A stretch of DNA of 64,000 nt from Planctomycetota bacterium. Its GTDB lineage: Bacteria > Planctomycetota > UBA1135 > GCA-002686595. The notes beneath the pieces are model-generated. The model was not told the origin of the DNA. It ran no database searches and saw only the letters and a program-made list of their open reading frames with translations. The DNA is taken from positions 1 through 64,000 of the forward strand of contig JALWOP010000161.1 in assembly GCA_027083445.1 (NCBI GenBank), read 5' to 3'. The position numbers and the translations under genes were made by a program. Of the stretch, positions 25,244-34,687 are shown in pieces (the stretch's first letter is position 1; each line of letters starts with the position of its first letter).

Positions 25244-25875
25244 TGGTTCTCGATCGCCGATCCCAGCCGGCGACGCAGCTCTTCCATCGCACGCGAGTAG
25301 CGCTTGCGAACGGCCGTCTCATTGCGATCCACCATCGCACCGATCTCGGCGAAGGAGAGACCCTCGTAATAGCGCAGGACCAGGGTGGTTTTCATGATCT
25401 CCGGCAAGCTGTCGATCGCCGCCGCGACCTGATCGCCGACCTCGCCCGACTCGAGAAGCTCGTCCGGGCCCCGCCGGCTCTCCACGGCGGGGGTGCCGTC
25501 GTAGTCCGCTCCCTCCGCGACGGTTGCGCTCACCTCGCGCAGGGAGTCCCTGTGGCGTCGACTCCGCCAATGATCGCGCACCTTGTTGGTGGCGATCGTG
25601 AACACCCAGGGCCGCAGCGGGCGGCGTGGGTCGTAGCCCTCTAGAGCGCGGCACAGGTGCATGAAGATGTCCTGAGTCACGTCCTCCGCCAGGTGATCGT
25701 CGTGTAGCAGCCTACGCACGAATCCGTAGACTCGATCGAAATAGAGTTCATAGAAGCGCTCCAGCGCGTCTGGCGCACGCGCCGCCAGGGCGGCACGCTC
25801 CTCGTCGGTGAACTCCAGCAGGGCGGGGTCCGCCGCAAGCTCCGACGGGGCACCGGGATCGATCCGGGATTCCAA
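25240..25875 (-). CDS. ECF-family RNA polymerase sigma factor
   Basis: 211 residues. Sigma region 2 (ALERFYELYFDRVYGFVRRLL...DDHLAEDVTQDIF, then RPLRPWVFTIATNKVRDHWRSRR) and region 4 (LPEIMKTTLVLRYYEGLSFAEIGAMV...NETAVRKRYSRAMEELRR) are complete. The stop overlaps the anti-sigma start by 4 nt. The 276 nt upstream, shared with the divergent secreted-protein gene, would hold its promoters; no clear consensus could be read there. Confidence 0.93.
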   Translation of the reverse strand: MESRIDPGAPSELAADPALLEFTDEERAALAARAPDALERFYELYFDRVYGFVRRLLHDDHLAEDVTQDIFMHLCRALEGYDPRRPLRPWVFTIATNKVRDHWRSRRHRDSLREVSATVAEGADYDGTPAVESRRGPDELLESGEVGDQVAAAIDSLPEIMKTTLVLRYYEGLSFAEIGAMVDRNETAVRKRYSRAMEELRRRLGSAIENQ

Positions 25876-26151
25876 GGTGAATGCTGGGTGGATTCGGGTG
25901 TGAGGGGAGGGATGTGACCGCGGGAACGGGGAAAGTCGCGGGAGCGACGAAACCGGACCCTAGAGGATACCTCCAAGGCCCCTCTGGGCCGCCTGGGGTG
26001 AGGCGATCGGCCCCCGGGTGTCGCCTTTCCTCTTCGAGAGACGACCGGGACAGAATAAGCCCTCCCCGGACCCGTACGCCTCCCAGGGGATGCGACCGCA
26101 TCCGGCCCCCATTGACCCCCAAAGGCCCCTCCAACCAAGGATTACGTAGCC

Positions 26152-27870
26152 ATGAGCCTGCTCGCCACCACCCTGCTGGCCGCCGCCCCGGCGGCCCTTC
26201 CGCCGGCCCAGGACACAGAGCTGCTGAGTTTCTGGATTACCGATCTCGAGAAATTCTTTCCCGACCCCAAGGATGCCGGCCTGCTGGAGGCTCTACGCCT
26301 GGTCGACGACCGCATCCTCGAGCTCCCCGACGAGATCCCCGGCTTCCACATCGACGCCCCCCCGCAGGTGATCGATCTCGCCATCCACTTGATGACCGGA
26401 GAGAAGAGCCTGCGCATCTTCTCTTCCAACGACTCGAACCTGATGTTCCCCATCTACGGCCAGCTCGAGCTGATGGAGAACGACCCCGAGCGGGCCAGGA
26501 GCATCGCCTCGACCCTGATCAACCTCGGCCGGCAGGCGGGTGCTCCCCTGGGTGAGCCCCGCGAGGACGGACTGGTTCCGGTGGAGCAAGCCCCGGTTCC
26601 GGTGCTCTTCGGTGCACGGGACGGCGAAGTCATCCTCTCCGCCGGCAAGCTGGTCCCCGCGGCCTACGACCCCAGCCTCGCCCCGCTCCCCGACGGCGTC
26701 GACCCCCAGGTGGCCCTACACGTCGATGTCGGCGGGATCCTGCAACTCGTCACGAGCCTGGCAGAGGGCAATGATCGCGAGTTGGGAATGATGCTCGCCC
26801 TCTTCTCCAGGGCCGGGCTCGACGACATGGAGGTCTACTTCGCCCACGGCATCGACGCCGAGCGGGGCTACACGACCGCACGCATGCCTCGCTGGGGCGG
26901 CCACATGCGCGAGAAGGGCCTCTTGCCCGCCAGCACCCTGACCGCCGCCGACCTGGCGCTGATCCCCAAGGACGCGACCTTCGCCTCGGTGGGCAAGGTC
27001 AACTTCCAGGGCACCCTCGACTACGTCTTGGGGATGTTCCGGGAGCCCCTGGCCCAAGAGGGCATCGACGATCCGATCCAGATGATCGCCGGGATGACGG
27101 GCTTCGACATCGAGAAGGACTTCATCGCCCACCTGGGAGATACTTGGGGCGTCTATACCTCCGACACGACCGGCGGAGGGGGCCTGCTCTCCGGAGTCGC
27201 ATTCGTCGAACTCAAGAACTCCGACGGCCTACTCGACACCTTCGAGCGCCTGCAGGACCTCGCCAACGAGCTGTCGCGCAGCGAGACCGAGGGTTATGTG
27301 CAACTGCGTAGCTGGGAGCAGGGGGGCACGAGCTACCTCAGCCTGACCTTCCCCGGCCTGCCGATCCCGGCCGAGCCCACCTTCGCCTTCACCGACCGCT
27401 ACCTGCTGATGGGCCTCACCAGGTCGACCTGCACCGCCGCCGTGCGCCAAGCCAAGGGCGGCGCTCCCAGCCTGGTCGAGAACCCCCGTTTCCAAGAGAG
27501 CCTTCCTGGGCCGATCGACGGTGCCCTGTCGGTCAACTTCTGTGACACCCCCAGGCTCCTGCGCGACGGATATGGCCCGACCAACCTGCTCATGTCGGCC
27601 CTGGTGAACGGCACCCGCTCGCGCCTGGACGCCACGCGCGACGCCGGGGTGATCATGCCCTCCTACGGTGAACTGGTCGCCGGTGCCAAGGCGTCGGCAG
27701 GCATGGCTCGCATCCAGGGAGACGACTATGTCTTCGAGTCCCGGGGAGATCGCTCGGCGATGGTCTGCTTGACCAGCACGGTCGGCTTCCTGAGCCGCAA
27801 CCCCGTGATTCTCGCCCTACCCGCGGCAACCCTCATGTGGGCACGCGTCGAGGGAGTGCCCGGCTACTAG
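26152..27870 (+). CDS. Large exported protein of unknown function (DUF3352-like)
   Basis: 572 residues. A short N-terminal signal (LLATTLLAAAPAALPPAQ). The rest is soluble and resembles the exported Planctomycetota proteins with repeated LFGARDGEVILSAG / FAFTDRYLLMGL-type segments, seen in DUF3352 families: an internal two-fold pattern in which a protein value is computed for a full-length and a chain-like half. A hydrophobic stretch near the end (VICL...NPVILALPAATLMW) could anchor it. No catalytic motif recognised. It faces the ECF sigma gene across a shared promoter region. Confidence 0.7.
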   Translation: MSLLATTLLAAAPAALPPAQDTELLSFWITDLEKFFPDPKDAGLLEALRLVDDRILELPDEIPGFHIDAPPQVIDLAIHLMTGEKSLRIFSSNDSNLMFPIYGQLELMENDPERARSIASTLINLGRQAGAPLGEPREDGLVPVEQAPVPVLFGARDGEVILSAGKLVPAAYDPSLAPLPDGVDPQVALHVDVGGILQLVTSLAEGNDRELGMMLALFSRAGLDDMEVYFAHGIDAERGYTTARMPRWGGHMREKGLLPASTLTAADLALIPKDATFASVGKVNFQGTLDYVLGMFREPLAQEGIDDPIQMIAGMTGFDIEKDFIAHLGDTWGVYTSDTTGGGGLLSGVAFVELKNSDGLLDTFERLQDLANELSRSETEGYVQLRSWEQGGTSYLSLTFPGLPIPAEPTFAFTDRYLLMGLTRSTCTAAVRQAKGGAPSLVENPRFQESLPGPIDGALSVNFCDTPRLLRDGYGPTNLLMSALVNGTRSRLDATRDAGVIMPSYGELVAGAKASAGMARIQGDDYVFESRGDRSAMVCLTSTVGFLSRNPVILALPAATLMWARVEGVPGY

Positions 27871-27915
27871 CCGCCTCCCCGGGCTCACCCCAGGTGATGC
27901 CTGAAGGCGAGTTGC

Positions 27916-27952
27916 GATGCCGGCCACGCCCTCCGCGGGCGTGGCCGGCATC
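27916..27952 (+). terminator. 16-bp perfect hairpin after the large exported protein gene
   Basis: GATGCCGGCCACGCCC pairs perfectly with GGGCGTGGCCGGCATC around a 5-nt loop, 46 nt after the stop codon. No strong T-run (TCTCTATGG follows). It is symmetric enough to serve both strands. Confidence 0.65.
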
Positions 27953-28060
27953 TCTATGGACACGGCGACCGCTTACGAAATCGCAGCCGCCCATCGGCAA
28001 GGCCCCGGGGCCACCCTTCCCTGGAGGATGAAAGCGGGAGACTCGGGGTACACTGCCCCC

Positions 28061-28276
28061 ATGCCTCTGTTCGAGTTCACCTGCAAGGGGTGTCAGCAGA
28101 CCTTCGAGGAGCTGGTCACCCCCGACGAGACCGTCACCTGCCCCCATTGCGGTAGGGAGGAGCTGGAGCGACTCGTGTCGACCTTCGCGGTCAACCACAC
28201 CCAGACCGAGCCCCCTCCCCCGCCCTGCGGCCGCTGCGGCGACCCGCGTGGAGCGGGTGCCTGTTCGATGAACTGA
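28061..28276 (+). CDS. FmdB-family zinc-ribbon protein
   Basis: 71 residues. Starts MPLFEFTCKGC, the FmdB signature, with two CxxC knuckles, CKGC (residues 8-11) and CPHC (residues 27-30), forming a zinc ribbon. A second pair, CGRC, plus a C-terminal Cys occur in the tail. The ATG at 28061 is chosen for this family start; the open frame from 27917 is upstream noise through the hairpin. It begins a plus-strand run of genes with 2-48 nt gaps, ending with pyrE. Regulatory role in the family is only putative. Confidence 0.88.
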   Translation: MPLFEFTCKGCQQTFEELVTPDETVTCPHCGREELERLVSTFAVNHTQTEPPPPPCGRCGDPRGAGACSMN

Positions 28277-28278
28277 CC

Positions 28279-29247
28279 ATGCGTCGCCTCCTAGCCCTCT
28301 TCCTCGCCGCCCCGGCCCTGTGCTACCAGGATCCCCCCTCCGTACTGGACTGGACCACGACCCTGGAAGAGGGAGCCTGGCAACTCTCCCTGCGCGCCGA
28401 CATTGCGAGCGCGGACGGGCTGCGGGACGGTCGTGAGGAACTCGACCAGGCGGCCCTCTCCGCCTCTGGGTACTCCCGTTTCACGAGCGACCTGGACCGG
28501 CGCGAACTCACCCTACGCCTGGCCCACGGCGTGGCGGGCTGCACGCTCTTCGCAGCCCTGCCCGTGGCGGAGATTCGGCGCAAGGGCAACGATGCACCAG
28601 CCACCCCCTTCGACGAGAAGGTGCAAGCACTCGGAGACCTCGAGTTCGGCCTGACCAAGCACTACCGGCGGGGGAAGCGCGATGCCCTACTCGCCTCGGT
28701 GGCCCTTTCGCTTCCCACCGGTGGTTTCGACGAGGATGGTGCTCCCTACCCCCTGCAGGTCGGCGGAGGCACCTTCGATCTTTGGGGGGCGGCGGCTTGG
28801 ATTCGCCGGGGGAAGGCGCTGCGCTACGGATTGGCCCTGCGAGGGCGGGTCCCCCTGAATGAGAACGACCAGGGCTGGGCGCGCAGCCGATCCCTGGTCA
28901 CCGACCTGTGGGTGGCGCGCAGCTTGAACAGCCGTTTGTGGGGGCGGCTGGGTCTGCGCAACACCTCCTTTGGGGACATCTACGGCCGCGACCCGGACCT
29001 CGACCCCAGCGCCGACCCGCTCGCGGATCCCAAACGTCAGGGAGGTAGCCGCACCGACCTGCTCGCCGGCTTCTCCTGGCTCGCTTCCCCTGGGAAGGAT
29101 CCGGTGCCGGCCGCCCCCGGCTCCTCCCATGCAGGAGGCGACCTGCGGCTGGAGTTCGAGTTCGGCCTACCCATCGACGAGTGGCTGGACGGCCCCGGAC
29201 CCTCGAACGAATACACCCTCTCGGTGGGCCTGCGATACGGCTTCTGA
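28279..29247 (+). CDS. Outer-membrane beta-barrel protein (DUF3187-like)
   Basis: 322 residues, 2 nt after the FmdB gene. Signal peptide ending ALCYQ, then alternating strands with ends rich in aromatic and charged residues; the last residues EYTLSVGLRYGF end in Phe, the usual barrel-assembly signal. The pattern resembles the DUF3187/phenol-degradation MetA-type barrel families. Ligand unknown. Confidence 0.72.
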   Translation: MRRLLALFLAAPALCYQDPPSVLDWTTTLEEGAWQLSLRADIASADGLRDGREELDQAALSASGYSRFTSDLDRRELTLRLAHGVAGCTLFAALPVAEIRRKGNDAPATPFDEKVQALGDLEFGLTKHYRRGKRDALLASVALSLPTGGFDEDGAPYPLQVGGGTFDLWGAAAWIRRGKALRYGLALRGRVPLNENDQGWARSRSLVTDLWVARSLNSRLWGRLGLRNTSFGDIYGRDPDLDPSADPLADPKRQGGSRTDLLAGFSWLASPGKDPVPAAPGSSHAGGDLRLEFEFGLPIDEWLDGPGPSNEYTLSVGLRYGF

Positions 29248-29251
29248 TCCC

Positions 29252-30544
29252 ATGCTGTCCGCGTTGCTCCTCTTGCCCCTCTTGGCCCAGGATGGAGAGG
29301 CGCTGACCCAGCGCTTGGCCCAGGCGGCGGACCTACCCGATCCGAGGGAACGCCAGAGCGCCGCCCGGGCCCTGGCGGAGGACGAGGAGGTCTCCCTGGA
29401 GGCATGGCTCCAAGCCTGCCGTTCACTCCCGCCCCGCTCGGCTCCAGCGAGTGGGTTGCACGAGTTGCAGTTGGAACTCTATGCCGACGGCAAGCTCGAG
29501 GAGACCCCCGTCGCGGTCTACGTCCCAAAGAGCTACCGCTCCGACACCCCCGCGCCTCTCATGCTGGTCCTTCACGGCACGGGTGGCGAAGGCAAGGGGC
29601 TCCTGCCACTTTGGAGGGAGTGGGCCGAAAAGCTCGGCATGCTGCTCGTCGCCCCCACGGAGACCCAGCGCGCGGGAGGCTACGGCTTCACCCAGCGGGA
29701 ACGCGACATCAGCCTCTCCGCCCTGCACTGGGCCAAGCGCGAGTACCGCGTCGACTCGGACCGGGTCTTCGTGACCGGCATCAGTCGCGGCGGGCATCTC
29801 TCCTGGGACCTGGCCCTGCGCCATCCCGACCTGTGGGCCGGGGTGGCACCGATGATCGGCGGACCCTACTGGAACCTGAGCGGTGGACGAGCCAACCTGC
29901 GCTACATCGAAAACGTGCTGCCCCTGCACCTCGTCGACATACAGGGCGCCATGGACGACGCGGGCCTGGTTTGGAACGTGCGCTTTGCTTTCGAGGAGCT
30001 CGAGCGCCTCGGGGCCGAGGATGCACGCTACATCGAGATTCCGGACATGGGTCACAGCGTCGACATGTCCGCGGTGGATTGGGACTCTTGGTTTGCCGCT
30101 GCGCGACGCCCCCCGCGACCGGACCACATCGTGCGAGCCACCGCGCGCAAGGGCGAGGGGCGCTCGTTCTGGATCGAGGTCACCCAGAACGGCCGTGAGG
30201 TCACCGAAGAGTTCGTCCCCCGCATCAGCGCCAAGGAAAACGCACGCCTCGACGAGGAGGGGCGTCGGCGTTGGCTCATCGCCGAGACGGCGAAGCGCAC
30301 CGGCCGGGTCGAGGCGCGTCTCCTCGAGCCCGGTCACATCAGCATCGACATGACCCGGGGAACCAAGCTGCGCCTCTACCTGGAAGCGGACATGCTCACG
30401 GAGCGAGGCGGCCTGACGGTGGATGTCCGCGGCAAGCATCGGCGCTTCCACCCCACACCCTCGGCCAGGGTCCTTCTGTCCGACTTCGTGGAGCGCCTCG
30501 ACCCAGGCTTCCTGCCCACCGCCAAGGTCGACCTTCGCCGCTGA
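29252..30544 (+). CDS. Exported alpha/beta-hydrolase (esterase/peptidase-like)
   Basis: 430 residues with a brief signal (MLSALLLLPLLAQ). Alpha/beta-hydrolase core: oxyanion-hole HGTGGEGKG, nucleophile elbow GISRGGH (Ser), and the DMGHS histidine. An acidic residue of the triad is likely in the segment between. Esterases of the LpqC/feruloyl-esterase-like or phospholipase/carboxylesterase type are the nearest relatives. A C-terminal domain of about 130 residues follows (KTGxRxxI..TRGTKLRLYLEADM). The ATG at 29252 lies 4 nt after the barrel gene. Confidence 0.82.
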   Translation: MLSALLLLPLLAQDGEALTQRLAQAADLPDPRERQSAARALAEDEEVSLEAWLQACRSLPPRSAPASGLHELQLELYADGKLEETPVAVYVPKSYRSDTPAPLMLVLHGTGGEGKGLLPLWREWAEKLGMLLVAPTETQRAGGYGFTQRERDISLSALHWAKREYRVDSDRVFVTGISRGGHLSWDLALRHPDLWAGVAPMIGGPYWNLSGGRANLRYIENVLPLHLVDIQGAMDDAGLVWNVRFAFEELERLGAEDARYIEIPDMGHSVDMSAVDWDSWFAAARRPPRPDHIVRATARKGEGRSFWIEVTQNGREVTEEFVPRISAKENARLDEEGRRRWLIAETAKRTGRVEARLLEPGHISIDMTRGTKLRLYLEADMLTERGGLTVDVRGKHRRFHPTPSARVLLSDFVERLDPGFLPTAKVDLRR

Positions 30545-30546
30545 GC

Positions 30547-31653
30547 GTGGTGCGCTCCCTCCTCTTCTGCTTGACCCTGCTTGCCTGCGCCAGGGACCCC
30601 GGCCCCACCACGCCGCGCGCCTCCCACTCCACCGGCAACGCGCAGGACCTCCGTGCCCTCGGCTATGCCGCTGCCGACCCTGGGGCGGACCGGCGACAGA
30701 GGGGGGTGACCCTCTACGACCGGGCGCGTTCGGTTCCGGGGTGGACCCTCCTGGGGGAACTCGACGGCCCACATCTCCTCGCCTTGGACAGTGAGGGCCG
30801 CCAGGTCGCCTCCTGGAGCACGCCCGGCTTCGATCGGGTCGAATTGGGCCTGCTCTTGGACGGGCAGCGGGTCCTACTGCTCTCGACCGATCAGGGGGTC
30901 GCGCTCCTGGAGCGGGACGGGACGCTCCTCTGGAAAACCCCCCTCGCCTGCCACCACGACCTCTGGCCACTCCCGGAAGGCGACCTGTGGGTTCCGGTGC
31001 ACACCGAACGCCGCTGGCGCGGGCGACGCGTACGCTTTGACGCGATCCAGCACTTGGATGGGCAGGGCCGTCTCCTCGAGCGTGTCGACCTCTTCGAGCT
31101 ACGCGATCGGCTCTCTCCCCTGCATGCACCCACGCCCCTCGACGGGGAGAGCGCCCAAGCTGGGGATGAGATCTACGACTACTACCACCTGAACGCCTTC
31201 TCGATCGTCCCGGAGGACTCCCCCTGGCTGCCCGGCGCCTGGCTCCTCTGTTTGCGCAACGTCGATCTGATCGTCGCTCTCGATCCAAGGACGCGGGAAG
31301 TCCTCTGGAGTCTCGGTCCAGGCATCCTGGACGCCCCCCATCACGCCCGCGTCACCTCCGGCGGACACCTGCTCGTCTTCGACAATGGACGGCATCGCGG
31401 TTGGTCGCGCGTGGTCGAGTTCGACCCCGAGAGCGGGGAGGTGGTCTGGGAGTATCGCCGGCAGGGATTCTTCAGCCCGGTGCGCGGCGCGGCCCAGCGC
31501 CTGAGGGGTGGAAACACGCTCATCACCGAGAGCGAACGGGGACATGTCTTCGAGGTGACCCCCGCCGGAGAACTCGTCTGGGAGTGGTGGAACCCCCTCT
31601 TCGAGGCGAAAGGACGCCGCCGGGTCTACCGCGCCCTGCGCTCCCTCCCCTGA
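30547..31653 (+). CDS. Arylsulfotransferase-like beta-propeller lipoprotein
   Basis: 368 residues from a GTG start (another GTG is 3 nt later). Lipoprotein signal LLFCLTLLAC. The rest is a beta-propeller of the ASST/arylsulfotransferase family, with repeated blades such as HHARVTSGGHLLVFDNG, VVEFDPESGEVVWEY and GNTLITESERGHVFEV. Genuine ASST transfers sulfate between phenols through a His; here the catalytic His is not assignable without an alignment, so a structural or sensing role remains possible. Two sulfatase-family genes occur elsewhere in the window, but not next to this one. Confidence 0.78.
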   Translation: MVRSLLFCLTLLACARDPGPTTPRASHSTGNAQDLRALGYAAADPGADRRQRGVTLYDRARSVPGWTLLGELDGPHLLALDSEGRQVASWSTPGFDRVELGLLLDGQRVLLLSTDQGVALLERDGTLLWKTPLACHHDLWPLPEGDLWVPVHTERRWRGRRVRFDAIQHLDGQGRLLERVDLFELRDRLSPLHAPTPLDGESAQAGDEIYDYYHLNAFSIVPEDSPWLPGAWLLCLRNVDLIVALDPRTREVLWSLGPGILDAPHHARVTSGGHLLVFDNGRHRGWSRVVEFDPESGEVVWEYRRQGFFSPVRGAAQRLRGGNTLITESERGHVFEVTPAGELVWEWWNPLFEAKGRRRVYRALRSLP

Positions 31654-31663
31654 AGCCCACCCC

Positions 31664-31692
31664 CTAGCAGTCCTTCTTCAACGGGCTGCTAG
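31664..31692 (+). promoter_or_regulatory. Stem-loop just upstream of pyrE
   Basis: CTAGCAGTCC pairs with GGGCTGCTAG (10 bp including one G-U pair, 9-nt loop), ending 9 nt before the pyrE ATG. It covers the expected ribosome-binding position, so it may limit pyrE translation, or it may mark the end of the upstream gene. Only the stem is seen; a regulator is not. Confidence 0.45.
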
Positions 31693-31701
31693 AATGCCCC
31701 G

Positions 31702-32373
31702 ATGCAGGGCTACAAGCGCGAGTTCATCGAGTTCATGGTCGAGAGCGAGGTCCTGATCTTCGGGGATTTCACCACCAAGAGCGGACGCGAGACGCCTTAC
31801 TTCATCAACACCGGGCGCTACGGGACGGGGGCGGAAATCGATCGGCTGGGGGCCTTCTATGCCGATGCGATCACGGCCCAGGGACCTGCGGAATACGACC
31901 TGCTCTTCGGCCCGGCCTACAAGGGCATCCCCCTGGCGGTGACGACCGCGGCGACCCTGGCGCGGCGGGGACGCAACGTCGGCTTCTGCTTCAACCGCAA
32001 GGAGGCCAAGGATCACGGTGAGGGTGGCGTCCTGGTGGGCCACAGACCCAGGGCCGGCGAGCGGGTGCTCTTCATCGAGGATGTGACCACGGCCGGTACC
32101 TCGATCCGCGAAACCGTTCCCGTTCTCCGCGCTGCCGCGGAGGTCGAGTTGGCGGGGCTGGTCGTCTCGGTCGATCGTCAAGAACGGGGACGGGGCGAGC
32201 GAGCTGCCCTGGCCGAGATCGCCGAGGAGTTCGCCATGCCCACCTTCGCCATCGTCACCCTGGATGAGATCGTCGACCACCTCAGCCGCCATGACGTCGG
32301 GGGCCGCCGCGTGCTCGACGCCGCCCTGCTCGAGCGCATCAACGCCTATCGTGCGCTCTATGGGGCGAGCTGA
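31702..32373 (+). CDS. pyrE: Orotate phosphoribosyltransferase
   Basis: 223 residues. Converts orotate plus PRPP to orotidine monophosphate in pyrimidine synthesis. Seen: PRPP-binding VLFIEDVTTAGTS (residues 129-141), the flexible catalytic loop with Lys (FNRKEAKDHGEGG), and TPYFINTGRYGTG at the N-terminus. Length is normal. No other pyrimidine gene is in the window. A stem-loop sits directly upstream. It converges with hutU with a 9-nt gap. Confidence 0.95.
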   Translation: MQGYKREFIEFMVESEVLIFGDFTTKSGRETPYFINTGRYGTGAEIDRLGAFYADAITAQGPAEYDLLFGPAYKGIPLAVTTAATLARRGRNVGFCFNRKEAKDHGEGGVLVGHRPRAGERVLFIEDVTTAGTSIRETVPVLRAAAEVELAGLVVSVDRQERGRGERAALAEIAEEFAMPTFAIVTLDEIVDHLSRHDVGGRRVLDAALLERINAYRALYGAS

Positions 32374-32382
32374 GACCCACCC

Positions 32383-34065
<1,683 letters not shown>

Positions 34066-34108
34066 ACCCAGGATTCTAAGCAGTCATCCGATTCTTGCCG
34101 TCGATGGA

Positions 34109-34687
34109 ATGGGCGTGCCCCGCGCCTTCCTCGAAACCACCCTCTCCGATCCGATCCGTGTCCGCGCCATTCTGGACGACCTCGGGCGCACCTTCGGACC
34201 GAAGCTGCGGAGCGCCCATGGGGGGCAGTGGCGGGTCATTTGCCCCCCAACTCTTGGGATCTCCAACCCCGAAAAGGTCCCACCCGACGAACGGGACAGC
34301 CTCTGGTTCGAGCACTCTTGCCGGCTCCTGGCCGGCCTACGCAGGGGGGTGCAGGCCCGGGTGCGCTGGGAGGCGATCGAGCCGGAAATCCTGGTCGAGA
34401 CCCTGCCCTACAGCCGGCTGGAGGAGTGGCTCTTCCCGGCCCTGGTCGGCCTGCCGATGGTGGCCGCCACCCTGTACGGCTGGTGGGCTGGCGGCCACCT
34501 GTGGTTGGGACTCCTGGCAGGGGGCGGTGGCGCAGTCCTTGGGCTTTTCCTCTATGCGCTGCTTGCAGCCCCGCTGACCGATGCACTCCTCGCCGGCCCC
34601 CGGGAGCGCTGCGTGGAGACGGTGGAAGCGGTCCACGCAGCGCTTCTCGAGGCGACCCGCGACGCTTTCAGCCCCCACAGAAAGTGA
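34109..34687 (+). CDS. Small membrane protein of unknown function
   Basis: 192 residues from the ATG at 34109. An N-terminal soluble part (1-115) is followed by two hydrophobic segments at about 116-131 (LFPALVGLPMVAATLYG) and 135-157 (LWLGLLAGGGGAVLGLFLYALL), then a charged tail. No family recognised. Codon use looks like its neighbours. It is divergent from hutU with only a 43-nt gap, so their promoters overlap. Confidence 0.65.
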   Translation: MGVPRAFLETTLSDPIRVRAILDDLGRTFGPKLRSAHGGQWRVICPPTLGISNPEKVPPDERDSLWFEHSCRLLAGLRRGVQARVRWEAIEPEILVETLPYSRLEEWLFPALVGLPMVAATLYGWWAGGHLWLGLLAGGGGAVLGLFLYALLAAPLTDALLAGPRERCVETVEAVHAALLEATRDAFSPHRK

